A stretch of 64,000 bases of DNA from Antedon mediterranea (GCF_964355755.1 NC_092672.1:26966501-27030500), one strand, 5' to 3'. Shown: positions 42,301 through 51,975, counted from the stretch's first letter. The notes: generated by a model not told the origin, from the letters alone. Made by a program: numbers and translations.

Positions 42301-45300
42301 AATGGTGGCACATGCATTAATGAGGGTACCGACTATAGTTGCATATGCTTAGTCTACTATCAAGGAGATCGGTGTGAAATATGTAAGTACACGTGTTGAA
42401 AAAAGCCACTTTTAATTACTATCAATATAGGGAGAGTTGAATATAAATTTATTTCAAGTATCTAATTACGGTATATTAAATACTTTGGACCACGCACAAG
42501 AAATAATTTTATATATTTTGTTCAATTTATTTAGCCTCTGAAATCAGTATTGCAGCTGCAGCAGCAAATGTTAAATGTATTATTCTTGGTTCTTAAGCTT
42601 AACTGGAGACTGAGGAAATGGACTATTTAAACACTGTTTTGCTACATAAATCCAAAATCGTTTAAAACATTTACTTTTTCATTGGCTGTTATATCCTACC
42701 TAGACGTAATTAGACGGAATGCACAGATGCTCATAGTATATACATATTAATTCTCAGGCGGGACTCAAACCTACAACCAGCAAATTTGTAACTCCAGATT
42801 TTTGTGTGCAGTTTTTCAATGCTATTTTGGGATTGATTTTAAAATCTACAGTTGCCATGCCCAATAATAGAAAAAACCTATTAAGTTGAGCTCTCAATGG
42901 TTTTATTTTTCACAGTAAAGGATCAGTGCACATCAAACCCATGTCAAAATGGAGCAACCTGTAATAACTACTTTACCTATTATCAGTGTGCGTGTGTTCT
43001 TGGGTACTATGGATCAAATTGTGAAATTGGTAAGTTTTGAAGACTTTCATATATACATTTCTTTTTGCAGTACTTTCTAAAAAAATTAGTATCACCTTTT
43101 AACTGAATGATGAACTTGTGAATTCTCTCCCTACTTAATATTCAAACCAAACTGATGGCCAAAAAAACCAATTTATGTCATAGCCCTAAGGTAGATAATA
43201 AAAGACAACAAGAGATATAAAAAAAGGTTTCATCCTACAGTAGAACTAACCATTTATGCTATTTTTGATCAATCAATCAAATGACGTCATGATTAGTAAG
43301 ACCAATACTTTTGTGATATTAATCTTTCTTCTATTTTGTATTTATATATAGAATTTAATGAATGCAACAGTAACCCATGTCGTAATGGTGCAACATGTGT
43401 AGATTCAGTCAATTCCTATTCATGTGACTGTTTAGGTGGATATCAGGACCCATTATGTGAAGTCAGTAAGTTATTTCAGCATACTTTATCAGACATTCCT
43501 CTGCGAGAAACGTATTGTAAATGGACCCCACACCCGCACTATGCATTTAATACTGAAAATTTATATTCTGTGTATGCTGCCATAGGTCACTGAACGACTC
43601 AACCATTATGTGCTTTCAGCTCCAAGTAAACCCAATGCAGCCTTTCATTTACAGTATATTCCCGGTTGGTTATCCTCAATCAGTTGCATTTTTTCGGTAC
43701 AAACTTGTAAATATGTTCTGATGAACTTTTCATGCATGAGAGCGCATCTTAGACTATCTTAGATATATTGGAACAGATAAGATAAAGAAAACAAAATGAA
43801 TGCCTTTTAATAGAACTTGGGAAAGTTTTAGTGCCCTGGTTGTTCAGTTTTAGGAGACCTTGTGATATTTTGATTAATTCTGGGTATCTAGTTTTCAGGG
43901 CTCCCTTTTAATGTTATTGCAAACTTACTTTTTCATTTCACTAGCAATCAGTTCACCTTTGTATACTGTAACATTCACATCTTCAAACATAAAACTAAAT
44001 TCTTTTCTCCATTTTAGATATCAATGAATGTGGAAGTGATCCATGTCGGAACGGAGGAGTCTGTTCAGATGCTATCAATAATTTTACTTGTGACTGCAAA
44101 CCAGGGTATGAAGGAAAAGACTGTTCTATCGGTAAGAACCTAAACAGCAATAGATGGATGTCTATTTAATTTGCATTATAGCGGCATTGGTGTTTGCTTA
44201 TGAATCCCAGTCTCTTTAGTTCTAATCTCGTCACATTCTAAGCGCTGTACATTATCATCACCCCGGTCATTTTTGGATCAAACACGCAAGAAAACATACT
44301 CCCATAATGCAACTATATAGTAATCAGAAAAAGTGTATTGACCTTACCAGGCCATGTGTTTGCAGTTAAATGGTGTGAAAACAAAATCAATAAATGGAAA
44401 TACCCACTACAACTACTTTTCATGTTTAGTGCTATAATTATTTCAATTTCTAATAAAACCATTTAAGAAAATCAATTCTATTAGAAGAAGCTTTGTAGAG
44501 GATCAGATTTGAGTTGAGTTAGTGGATTGAATTGTCTGCATTGATATTGAAAGTCTTTAACTATAATGTTATTAAATCCCATTATATGAGTTTTTATCAT
44601 ATTTCAAATTGTTTTCTCAGTTAACCTATTATTATAAGCAAGCCATGTGGTCATATTATTTCGATTTTGTATTACGCATTACCTTTTAGTTGTTTTATCC
44701 GTAGGGTCCTCATGAGACAAGGCTCGCCTTCTAATTTGTGGCCCTATCAACAGCTTATTTATTTTCTTATTTCGATTATTCAATTTATATTATAAAATAA
44801 TTATCTGTTGAATAAATGTGTATGAGTTGAGTTATTGCTGTTAAAGCCGAAACCAATTTGATTATACTGTAGTAAGAATAACATTTAACCGTTTGTATAT
44901 CTTGTCATCATTAAAATAGTAAATTAATTCTTGGTCATTTCTTTCATTACAGATACAGCAGAATGTTCTAGCAACCCATGTCAGAATCAAGGAATATGTG
45001 AAGACAAGGTCAATGGTTTCTCTTGTGTTTGTGGAATAGGATGGACTGGTACAAGCTGCTCAGAAGGTAAGTGATACAATTGCAAGAAATATAAGTTGAA
45101 AGTGTGGAGTAATTTAATGACCTTGTAGGATAAAATACAGTGATTGAGAGTGACATTTTGATTTCTTCCAGGATCTTTCTGAATTGCATGATCCCAGTAC
45201 GACTAATTATGAATAATCTTTTTATGTTTTATTTTTTATAAACGGAATGAGCTAGTGTACTAACTACCGTATTTTTGTGGTCTTGAAACCTTTTTTACTC

Positions 45301-48300
45301 ATAATAATTTGTATTTGTTTTTCTATAGACTGTCTTTCTCTGAAACAAAAGTATTACTATTTTTTTATTTATTTATTTTTATTTTAACTGGTGGCCATGA
45401 CTTAAAGATTCTCTGCAATCTAATAATTGGTGCCCTACCACACACTGCATTACTATATATATATATTAAAATGTGTGGTAAACGAATAAAAAAACAAACA
45501 AACAAAACTATAATAGAGTATTGAATGTATTTATAAAAGAATGTGTTTGAGATTTTAACCACGATTCCTGGCATTTTACAGAGGTTGGTTGCTATGGTAT
45601 TGACTACACAATTCAGGATTGCAGTGCTGTCGAAGTTCATAGCAATAATTACCCAAGTCCTTACAACAATGGTGACAGCTGTTTATGGACAATTAGAACT
45701 AACAACGGTAATAACATGCGTATCTACATCAGAGATTTCGACACAGAAGAAAATTATGACATATTGGAGTATGGTTACGGTGAGGATTCTGCCAACGGCG
45801 CTACAGCTATCCAGACATTCACTGGTGAGATTGAACCACAGAATCTAACGACCACGTCTGATGTGATCTGGTTAAAGTTTACAACTGACCAGGGCAAGAC
45901 CGACAATGGTTTCTTGATCCATATAGAGGATTCCTGCAGACCAGGTAAGATGAATTTCAATGATATATTAATTCTTTATTTATTATTTTATATTATTTAT
46001 TATTATGATAAAGTAACAAATAAGGAAATGTATAGAATGGTAAACCTGAAAAAATGGAGCCGTAAGTTAAAAAGTAGAAATATATTTAAGAAACACCAAT
46101 AATACACCCGCACAGCTAGCTAGATAACACGAGAGTAAAGAGACCTGTTGAAAAATATAAACGATAAATGATAGAGGATGGTTTCACCTGAGACAACAAT
46201 GGCCCCACTACAGGAATAAATGCTACAAAATAGTAAAACGTGCTATATGTCTAAAACAACCAGAAAAAAAGGTGCCAAGCTTTTGAAAACACTATTTCCT
46301 TCATCAATATATTCATGTTATATTAGTGCTTTTAATGATCTTTCCAAATCTCAGTTCAGGATGCTTTTCTCTAACAATGCTTCACCAAGTTATAATTATA
46401 CAGTATAACCTCTCGTTCGGAACATCCCTATTCAGGTTTAGGATACATACATCTACTGTAGGGCTTAGAGTATACATTTCATGTGACTTTAACTACTGAG
46501 TTTTAGGGGTTCAGCTCTGTATAAGCTGTTAAAACAAATGTTTATGAAATATGCAAATTATTATTTTTCATTTATTTTATAGTGGAGGATGCTTGTGCCA
46601 GCAATCCCTGCCAAAACCAAGGAATGTGTGAAGACCTCGAGGGGTTTTCTGGGTTTGTCTGTACTTGTCCTCCAGAGTACACAGGACGCATGTGTGAAAC
46701 AAGTAAGTACAGTGTTAGAAGAAGAATGAGGGTATCTGCTTGAGAAGTTAGTTAAGCCCGTAACCAGTGCTTTTATAAATTTGGAGACCAGCAGAAAAAG
46801 TGCTAATATTGGCCTAGCTCTTGACAACTTGTTGCAAAATGCTACCAACAAATAGGAACATTTCATCTACTAGGCTAAACTATACATTAACAGTTTTTGC
46901 GAATCTGAAAGAGAACAATAATATGAAAGGTTTCAATCAATATGTCAAGTAATATTCTACTATAGGTCTGCAACATTATGCAACAAAAAATGTGATATGC
47001 CCGTGCCTGTATGGATACAATAACATCATATCACCGCCATTTTGGTAGATCACACTTTTTTCATCAAACTAGGTTGATAGTTTAGACAGAGATTTTGCCC
47101 TGACACAATTTAAATATATAGTGTTCCTTTCCACCAACCAATACAAAAAATGTGTTTTTATTACAGAACGAGATACACCATGTTCATCAGACCCTTGTCA
47201 AAATGGAGGTGAATGCAATGATCTTAACTATGGCAAGGCTTATTCATGTGACTGTGCTGCCAACTATGTAGGAAAGAATTGTGAAACCTGTAAGTTATCA
47301 TTTTACAGTAAAAAAGAGTTGGTAATGCTTTGCTGCACAGTGCCAAGCTTTCTTTGATGATGAACATCAACTACCTGAACATCATAATAACCTCTCCCAT
47401 CCTGTCATACTCGAATCCAATCCACCCAACAACTGTCATATCCTTTTTATCTATTTGGCTCTGGGGAATTGGTTTCCGAGCAGTCCCATACTAAACACAA
47501 GGGCTCATTCACCTTTATGTAGAAGTGGTCTAATGTTTTTTTACTTTACATGTGAACTTTATTCAATCAATCGTACATTTTGGGGTGTTATAATGGTAAC
47601 CATAATAACGTGTATTTACAGTGATTTTTACACAAAAATATTAATTATAAAATATATACAGTGATTATTTACAGTAATGATAATAATAAAAAATAATTGT
47701 TTATATTGACTACCGTATTACTGGAAACAGAAGTTGAATAATACAATACTGAATAAATACAAAGTTTTATTAGAGGTTTACGATCAATGGAAAAGATGAA
47801 TACATATAATAATTTGTTGATACCCTATTGATAACATTATTACCTTTCTTTTATAGTCCAACCAACGATGTCAACAAATGTTTGTCCCCAGAGCTGGTGT
47901 TTAAATGCTGGAACATGTACTTACATAGCAGAAAACCAGTATGAGTGTTCCTGCTTGTCAAATTTTAATGGAGAAAGGTGTGAATTTGGTGAGTAAGATT
48001 CAAATCAGGATGCAGTTGTGACGGCAGTAGTAATATTACATATGGTAATGTCAGTGGTTGTGTTTTTGAAGACCTTCCTTATCGTAATTGTTGTTGAATG
48101 TAAAACAGTTAATGTGAATCTACCTAATATTTGAATAGTTTTGTATATTATTTTCTAGCAAGTTGTCCAGAAAACTATTGTTCAGAAAACGCTGAAGAAT
48201 GCGTTGTTTATGGATCTGGTTACCAATGCCTGTGTAAAGAAGGTTACAACGGAGACCTTTGTGAAATTGGTAATCACATTATTTTGTAAATATATTTTTT

Positions 48301-51300
48301 AAGAAGACATTACACAGCAACTTAACATTTAAAAGTTGACATTTGTACTAGTAAATACCAACCATATTTGAAAACTATTTTTCCTTTACAGGATCAAAAT
48401 CCAAGTTCAACTTTAACTATAATGCTAAATCCAATCCCAAAATGCTTCTCTATTTTTAAAGCGATTATGATTTTAAACTTTTTTAAAAATAAAAAGCAAG
48501 TTCTAGAATATCAATACCACCTGTCCCTTCTACTCATTCTCAACATTCTGGGTCTACTTTTTCTCAACATCCTGAACTTTCCATTTTCCAACATCATGAG
48601 AATGTTCTGTTTCAACATCTTGGGTTTGCTCTTTCTCAATATCCTGAGACTGTTCCTTCACATCGATCCTGGTCATGTCTTTTTCTAACGTCTTTGTATT
48701 TACCATTGTTTTAAAATTATTTATTAAAATTGTTAGTAAATTACGTTTTATATTTTATTTTTCAGAACCGTGTCCATCTGATATGTGTTTGAATGGAGGT
48801 ACATGTTTATACAACAGCGAGAAAACAACAGATGTTTATGCTTGTCATTGTGTTGCTGGGTATACTGGTCCAAGTTGTGATACAGGTATATATTTTGCAC
48901 ATTATGATTACAGAATAGAATAAAGAATTGAAGTGAAATTTTATCATACACCGAATAATTTCCCTCTTTTCCATTTTAGATTTTCTCTCTGTCCATATCT
49001 TCTAGATTTTCTTTATTTCCATGTATTTTTCTACTTTCTATTTCTTTTAGAATTTCTCTCTTTCCGTTTCTTTTACAGTTTCTCTCTTTCTAGTTCTTTT
49101 AGATTTTCTCTTTTCCATTTTCTTTAGTTTCTCTCTTTTCATTTCTTTTAGATTTCTCTTTCATTTATTTTAAAGTCTGTCTCTTTCCATTTTTTACAGT
49201 TTCTTTCTTTGACAATTTCTTTTCCATTTATTTTAGAGTTTATCTCTTTGTATTTCTTAATTGATTGCTTCTTTAATACTGAATAAAATGATGATTTAAC
49301 TTGCATCTTTTCAAATTCAAGTTCTGATGCCCCGGCCATTCTCCATTTGAATGATTATGTTTACATTTCTCTTTCAGTAATCACCTCATGTTCTCAAGGT
49401 CCTTGTCAAAACGGTGGAACTTGTAATGATACTGCATCTGGCTTCTCATGTGCCTGTACTGAGGTCTATGAAGGAGAATTTTGTCAACAAGGTAAACAAA
49501 ATGAATCTATATAGAATTCAGATTTCTTTCTTACTGCTGGAAACTCTACCGAAACCAAAATGTTCAAAGCACATTTTGATGGCATGGGTGTGTTCGAAGC
49601 AGATTATAAAGACTATAAAGAATGCGTTTTTAACTTCAACTCTTTATAATTAGTAACTCTCAAAATACATAATAAAACTCTCCAATAACATATACTAAGA
49701 TGGCGAATCCCATCATCACATCATAGCTATGTGTCTCACCCTGTCTTATTATAACGCAGGGGCTATTCATGTAAAGTTTACGAATACTACATATCACTTC
49801 AGTGTTAATAAGGAAATGTTTATTGATCCTTTCATGTTTGTTTATTTCTAAATAGACAAATGTGACAACTGCATGAATGGGGGCGCTTGTGTTTTAAAAA
49901 GTGGCAGCCCGATGTGCGACTGCTCCGGAACAGGATATGAAGGACAAAACTGTGAAAATGGTAAAACGTTATACATTTTTATTAACAAGTCAAAATCTAT
50001 GAGATTACTGTACAAGAAAACGTATAGCTTATATTATTTTGACTTAATGCTAAAATATAGAATTATAATAGCTCTTTTTTATAGGATAAGATCCTATCTT
50101 ATGAAACTGGCTTTTAGGGTTAGGTCATATATGAATCCTATAGTATTGTACAATACTATTGGATAGTGTAAAGATCCTTATGGAATCATACATTATTTTA
50201 TATAATTAGTGTAGGCCTTTGTGCTATAAAAATCTTTTAGCATTGCACAAGACTTTATTATTGGATAGTATAAGGATCCTATGAAACCATACATAGTCTT
50301 ATAGAATCCTATAGGATTCATACTTGCTCATATAAGAATCGTATATTATACAGGGCTTCTTATTGGATGATAGTTTACTGTAGTCTTATAGAATCCTATA
50401 GGACTCTGAATATATGGTACTGTAAGCATTTTTGTATATCTGTTATAATATTCATGTTCTTTAATATTACTTACAGACATTAATGAGTGCATTAGTAACC
50501 CATGTCAAAATAATGGAGAGTGCATTAACCTAGTAAATATATACCAGTGCAGATGTCCGAATTCTTACAGCGGAACAAACTGTCAAGAGGTTATAAGTAA
50601 GTTAGAGAATCACAACAAATAATTTAACAAGTGTACTCACCAATTCAGACCTTCCAAATATCCCAATAATTGTGTCAGTTTCCCTACATTCCGAGTGATC
50701 TTCTGTCTCTTGTTAAATGTGCAATTTATTTTTATTTATTTTAACAATATTTTGCGAGGGTGATCCTTCCAGCCGAAGCTGATCACAGTGACCCTCACAA
50801 AAATACAAAATGACGAGATATCTCTCCAACATATATTTTCATTTGATACTGTATGTTATTTATGTGAGTGTAACCCCTCCCCCACTTACCCACCCCACAC
50901 ACCAGTGTAACCCCTCCCATCCCCTAGTGTACCAGGAACAAACAATATGAAAACAACAAGGAAACCATTGGTTCCTAGTCAATGGAATTTTTGCACGGTA
51001 TTTGAATTCTGAAAGAGTTTTAATTTTGGCAATTTTGTTTTTCAGCTGATAGCTGCAATCCCAATCCTTGTAAAAATAGAGCCGATTGCATCAACACAAA
51101 CACAGGTTTTGCATGCGTGTGCCTCGATGGGTTTAAAGGTGAAGATTGCGCAGATAAAGAAAAAAGTAGTAACGGTAAGGCGCACACACACATTTATAAT
51201 TAGTGGTTCAGAAAGAAAATCCATACAGTATGACACTGTATTACAGAATTGTGACAAATTGTTCCATTTGTGGAGATATACAGAGAATCTTGTGAGCCGG

Positions 51301-51883
51301 AAGTGGTTTGTTATTTCATATCGGTAGTAGGCCTATATACTTCACATACAATTAAAAACAATGTACAGTATTACCCGCAGCTTAATAATATGGAATAAAA
51401 ATTAAATAAACATTCTTACGAACAAGTAAATTTGTTGTTAATTTGCTATTTTAGAGATTTGGATTTTATTTCCATTGATTTGTTACCGTTTAAGAATGTA
51501 GAATGTTTTCGGTATATAAAAAACCTTTGGCTCAATCCTTATCAACAAAATTAATATTATATTTGCTTTTCCTTTTAACAGTTGCTGTCAACAGTACTGT
51601 ATATGACGCGCTGTATATATCGCGTTCTGAAACCGACAGCTGAGATAGTCGGTCGCCGAGGTGGACCAAAAATAAAGTTTAAATTGAAATAATATATTTA
51701 CCTTTAAACTTTCTATTCTTTTTAGATCCATTGACTGATGACGGGGATGATCTTTTCCTGGAACCATGGTGGATTGCTCTGATTGGTCTGCTTGTTCTTT
51801 TACTTGTAATCTTTCTCTGTGTCTTACTATGCACTATGAATGGAAGGTCCAAATCTGAAGGAAAAGAATTACTGGATTATTAA
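21150..51883 (+). CDS. Gene B: Reeler-EGF(25)-CUB-EGF(9)-transmembrane protein
   Basis: A complete 39-exon model of 5016 coding bases (1671 residues plus stop): 21150-21339, 24961-25186, 26617-26678, then EGF exons 28045-44131 and 44953-45066, CUB exon 45582-45944, EGF exons 46583-51174, last exon 51726-51883. All junctions are GT...AG and every internal phase agrees. Residues 1-159 hold the signal peptide and Reeler domain, 160-1140 are EGF repeats 1-25, 1141-1261 the CUB domain, 1262-1619 EGF repeats 26-34, about 1634-1657 the membrane helix, and the last 14 residues the cytoplasmic tail. Only a few repeats (exons 26, 27, 37) carry the NEC/DINEC-type calcium-binding signature. EGF arrays with a CUB recall sea-urchin fibropellins, but the Reeler head and membrane anchor differ. 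Likely a type I surface protein; ligand unknown. Possible TATA at 21043-21049 and poly(A) signal at 51903-51908. Confidence 0.88.
22192..22235. repeat. Perfect 20-bp hairpin with 4-base loop
   Basis: GACCATGGACCTATAAATTA (22192-22211) is followed by GTAA and its exact reverse complement (22216-22235). No mismatch. Confidence 0.9.
24270..24600 (-). pseudogene. Unrecognised minus-strand ORF with poly(A)-like tail
   Basis: An open frame from about 24600 to a stop at 24335, including [19 protein letters not shown] and ending [12 protein letters not shown], is followed about 55 bases later by AATAAAAAAAAC. The composition looks protein-like, unlike neighbouring AT-rich shadows. It sits inside gene B's first intron on the opposite strand. 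It may be a retrocopy fragment or a terminal exon; I do not recognise the family. Confidence 0.25.
24961..25186 (+). CDS. Gene B exon 2: Reeler core
   Basis: Acceptor tttttttag, donor gtaagt, phase 1 in and 2 out. Motifs [30 protein letters not shown] and [14 protein letters not shown] are Reeler hallmarks. Confidence 0.92.
26617..26678 (+). CDS. Gene B exon 3: end of Reeler domain
   Basis: A 62-base exon with acceptor ccatag and donor gtaggc. The split codon gives Met, then [20 protein letters not shown], the family's closing strand with the FW pair. It restores phase 1. Confidence 0.88.
28045..28179 (+). CDS. Gene B exon 4: EGF-like repeat 1
   Basis: 45 codons with acceptor ttatag and donor gtaatg. 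A short leader (AIQMATTG), core [12 protein letters not shown], ending [12 protein letters not shown]. Confidence 0.9.
28730..28852 (+). CDS. Gene B exon 5: EGF-like repeat 2
   Basis: 41 codons with acceptor ttatag and donor gtaagt. Core [12 protein letters not shown], ending [13 protein letters not shown]. Confidence 0.9.
29420..29527 (+). CDS. Gene B exon 6: EGF-like repeat 3
   Basis: 36 codons with acceptor attag and donor gtaatt. Core [12 protein letters not shown] with a short Ser/Thr loop, ending [12 protein letters not shown]. Confidence 0.9.
30162..30275 (+). CDS. Gene B exon 7: EGF-like repeat 4
   Basis: 38 codons with acceptor catag and donor gtaagt. Core [11 protein letters not shown] (short second loop), ending [13 protein letters not shown]. 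The usual Gly-Tyr-Gly turn is replaced. Confidence 0.85.
31327..31446 (+). CDS. Gene B exon 8: EGF-like repeat 5
   Basis: 40 codons with acceptor aacag and donor gtaaac. Core [11 protein letters not shown], ending [13 protein letters not shown]. Confidence 0.89.
32023..32145 (+). CDS. Gene B exon 9: EGF-like repeat 6
   Basis: 41 codons with acceptor tatag and donor gtaatc. Core [11 protein letters not shown], ending [15 protein letters not shown]. Close to exon 8 (both have C-x-G-x-G-T-C and [10 protein letters not shown]), so probably a tandem duplicate. Confidence 0.9.
32506..32616 (+). CDS. Gene B exon 10: EGF-like repeat 7
   Basis: 37 codons with acceptor tgtag and donor gtaagt. Core [12 protein letters not shown], ending [13 protein letters not shown]. 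Confidence 0.9.
32897..33016 (+). CDS. Gene B exon 11: EGF-like repeat 8
   Basis: 40 codons with acceptor tatag and donor gtatga. Core [12 protein letters not shown], ending [14 protein letters not shown]. Confidence 0.9.
33392..33508 (+). CDS. Gene B exon 12: EGF-like repeat 9
   Basis: 39 codons with acceptor gacag and donor gtaagc. Core [12 protein letters not shown], ending [15 protein letters not shown]. It lies in the left copy of the 1.2 kb tandem duplication; its own copy on the right has been deleted. Confidence 0.9.
33765..33890 (+). CDS. Gene B exon 13: EGF-like repeat 10 (duplicate, left)
   Basis: 42 codons with acceptor cttag and donor gtaagt. Core [12 protein letters not shown], ending [16 protein letters not shown]. 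Differs from exon 14 at four bases in 126, all four changing the residue (L/I, S/F, A/T, G/D). Confidence 0.92.
34812..34937 (+). CDS. Gene B exon 14: EGF-like repeat 11 (duplicate, right)
   Basis: Near-identical copy of exon 13 with the same splice sites. Core [12 protein letters not shown]. Frame, phases and all six Cys are intact, so it is probably used. Confidence 0.9.
35959..36084 (+). CDS. Gene B exon 15: EGF-like repeat 12
   Basis: 42 codons with acceptor tttag and donor gtaaat. Core [12 protein letters not shown], ending [16 protein letters not shown]. Confidence 0.9.
36603..36719 (+). CDS. Gene B exon 16: EGF-like repeat 13
   Basis: 39 codons with acceptor gttag and donor gtaaca. 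Core [12 protein letters not shown], ending [14 protein letters not shown]. Confidence 0.9.
37215..37328 (+). CDS. Gene B exon 17: EGF-like repeat 14
   Basis: 38 codons with acceptor ctcag and donor gtaagt. Core [12 protein letters not shown], ending [12 protein letters not shown]. Followed by a repeat-filled intron. Confidence 0.9.
37385..38210. repeat. Repeat-filled intron 17 of gene B
   Basis: Two (GACA/GACC)n tracts (37424-37475 and 38070-38165), each followed by 'atagtgaactat', flank an inverted copy (37555-37985) of the CpG-rich block at 8320-8800. It ends with the GTCGC..GCGAC(T) hairpin typical of this repeat family. Non-coding. Confidence 0.7.
38392..38511 (+). CDS. Gene B exon 18: EGF-like repeat 15
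   Basis: 40 codons with acceptor ttcag and donor gtaaga. Core [12 protein letters not shown]. The C5-C6 loop is extended ([14 protein letters not shown]). Confidence 0.89.
39335..39451 (+). CDS. Gene B exon 19: EGF-like repeat 16
   Basis: 39 codons with acceptor tttag and donor gtaatt. Core [11 protein letters not shown], ending [14 protein letters not shown]. Confidence 0.89.
39673..39777 (+). CDS. Gene B exon 20: EGF-like repeat 17 (short)
   Basis: 35 codons with acceptor ttcag and donor gtaagt. Core [12 protein letters not shown] followed by a very short third loop (NLGSC), ending [13 protein letters not shown]. Joint shortest repeat of the array. Confidence 0.89.
40097..40210 (+). CDS. 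Gene B exon 21: EGF-like repeat 18
   Basis: 38 codons with acceptor ttcag and donor gtaagt. Core [12 protein letters not shown], ending [12 protein letters not shown]. Confidence 0.9.
40468..40590 (+). CDS. Gene B exon 22: EGF-like repeat 19
   Basis: 41 codons with the unusual acceptor ttttaag and donor gtaatt. C1-C2 loop lengthened ([14 protein letters not shown]), ending [12 protein letters not shown]. Confidence 0.86.
41086..41199 (+). CDS. Gene B exon 23: EGF-like repeat 20
   Basis: 38 codons with acceptor tttag and donor gtaagt. Core [12 protein letters not shown], ending [12 protein letters not shown]. The intron after it holds the 43-bp minisatellite. Confidence 0.9.
41438..42082. 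repeat. 15-unit 43-bp minisatellite
   Basis: The word GCCTTCTATT recurs 15 times exactly every 43 bases (41438, 41481, 41524 ... 42040). Units differ by a few substitutions, such as TCCTGACC against TCGTGACC and TTCCAATG against TTCAAATG, with no length change. It lies in gene B intron 23. Confidence 0.95.
42269..42382 (+). CDS. Gene B exon 24: EGF-like repeat 21
   Basis: 38 codons with acceptor tttag and donor gtaagt. Core [12 protein letters not shown], ending [12 protein letters not shown]. Confidence 0.9.
42750..42800 (-). repeat. Possible SINE box B remnant
   Basis: Minus strand GGTTTGAGTCCC (42771-42760) is a good tRNA T-arm/box B match. No convincing box A is found. Confidence 0.3.
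42916..43029 (+). CDS. Gene B exon 25: EGF-like repeat 22
   Basis: 38 codons with acceptor cacag and donor gtaagt. Core [12 protein letters not shown], ending [12 protein letters not shown]. Confidence 0.9.
43352..43465 (+). CDS. Gene B exon 26: calcium-binding-type EGF repeat 23
   Basis: 38 codons with acceptor tatag and donor gtaagt. EFNEC before the first loop and [10 protein letters not shown] in the third resemble the calcium-binding EGF consensus. Ends [12 protein letters not shown], lacking the usual second Gly. Confidence 0.89.
44018..44131 (+). CDS. Gene B exon 27: calcium-binding-type EGF repeat 24
   Basis: 38 codons with acceptor tttag and donor gtaaga. NINEC and [10 protein letters not shown] fit the calcium-binding signature with the hydroxylatable Asp/Asn and aromatic spacing. 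Ends [12 protein letters not shown]. Confidence 0.92.
44953..45066 (+). CDS. Gene B exon 28: EGF-like repeat 25
   Basis: 38 codons with acceptor tacag and donor gtaagt. Core [12 protein letters not shown], ending [12 protein letters not shown]. Last EGF repeat before the CUB domain. Confidence 0.9.
45582..45944 (+). CDS. Gene B exon 29: CUB domain
   Basis: 121 codons in one exon, phase 1-1, with acceptor tacag and donor gtaaga. CUB landmarks: [17 protein letters not shown], the [15 protein letters not shown] strand with the acidic residues seen in calcium-binding CUBs, then [20 protein letters not shown]. An extra Cys lies near the start (VGCYGIDY). CUB domains bind proteins or glycans in the extracellular space. 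This is the only non-EGF module between the Reeler head and the membrane. Confidence 0.92.
46583..46702 (+). CDS. Gene B exon 30: EGF-like repeat 26
   Basis: 40 codons with acceptor tatag and donor gtaagt. Core [12 protein letters not shown], ending [12 protein letters not shown]. Resembles exon 28 (CQNQG), its partner on the other side of the CUB. Confidence 0.9.
47167..47289 (+). CDS. Gene B exon 31: EGF-like repeat 27
   Basis: 41 codons with acceptor tacag and donor gtaagt. Core [12 protein letters not shown], ending [12 protein letters not shown]. Confidence 0.9.
47857..47988 (+). CDS. Gene B exon 32: EGF-like repeat 28
   Basis: 44 codons with acceptor tatag and donor gtgagt. Nine-residue Thr/Ser leader (FQPTMSTNV), core [12 protein letters not shown], ending [12 protein letters not shown]. 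Confidence 0.89.
48159..48269 (+). CDS. Gene B exon 33: EGF-like repeat 29 (divergent)
   Basis: 37 codons with acceptor ctag and donor gtaatc. Core [13 protein letters not shown] lacks the usual NGG; ends [12 protein letters not shown]. Acidic. Confidence 0.86.
48766..48885 (+). CDS. Gene B exon 34: EGF-like repeat 30
   Basis: 40 codons with acceptor ttcag and donor gtatat. Core [12 protein letters not shown], ending [12 protein letters not shown]. Confidence 0.9.
48958..49256. repeat. Degenerate pyrimidine-rich tandem repeat
   Basis: Repeats of a TTTCTCTCTTTCCATTTCTTTTAGA-like theme, ~35-40 bases each, on the plus strand inside gene B intron 34. Each unit mimics a branch/polypyrimidine tract plus TTTTAG acceptor. 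No exon follows within it. Confidence 0.65.
49378..49491 (+). CDS. Gene B exon 35: EGF-like repeat 31
   Basis: 38 codons with acceptor ttcag and donor gtaaac. Core [12 protein letters not shown], ending [12 protein letters not shown]. Confidence 0.9.
49856..49960 (+). CDS. Gene B exon 36: EGF-like repeat 32 (short)
   Basis: 35 codons with acceptor aatag and donor gtaaaa. The first loop is cut to two residues ([10 protein letters not shown]); ends [13 protein letters not shown]. Confidence 0.87.
50477..50596 (+). CDS. Gene B exon 37: calcium-binding-type EGF repeat 33
   Basis: 40 codons with acceptor tacag and donor gtaagt. DINEC and [10 protein letters not shown] fit the calcium-binding consensus. 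Ends [14 protein letters not shown]. Confidence 0.92.
51046..51174 (+). CDS. Gene B exon 38: EGF-like repeat 34
   Basis: 43 codons with acceptor ttcag and donor gtaagg. Core [12 protein letters not shown], ending [11 protein letters not shown] and a charged stretch (DKEKSSN) leading to the membrane. Confidence 0.9.
51726..51883 (+). CDS. Gene B exon 39: transmembrane helix and tail, stop
   Basis: An acidic juxtamembrane stretch (DPLTDDGDD) precedes [18 protein letters not shown], a strong single helix. The tail after it is 14 residues and ends EGKELLDY before TAA at 51881. EGKELL fits the acidic dileucine [DE]xxxL[LI] sorting motif used by AP adaptors. That it works as an endocytic or lysosomal signal is inference. 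Confidence 0.9.
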
Positions 51884-51902
51884 TTTTAATTATTTTAATT
51901 AT

Positions 51903-51908
51903 AATAAA
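51903..51908 (+). promoter_or_regulatory. Candidate poly(A) signal of gene B
   Basis: AATAAA lies 20 bases after the stop codon. Further AATAAA hexamers around 53583 and 53921 could give longer 3' UTRs, so the 3' end cannot be fixed from sequence. Confidence 0.45.
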
Positions 51909-51975
51909 TAATTACATGAAATATAACATTGTGTTAAAAATGTAATACCATTTTTTGGTAATATGAACAATTATA

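Noticed and set aside
45543-45848. 101-residue plus-strand ORF overlapping the CUB exon
   Set aside because: Out-of-frame shadow; the CUB frame is fixed by flanking phase 1 EGF exons.
48368-49339. Phe/Leu-rich ORFs on both strands
   Set aside because: Products of the pyrimidine-rich tandem repeat in intron 34.
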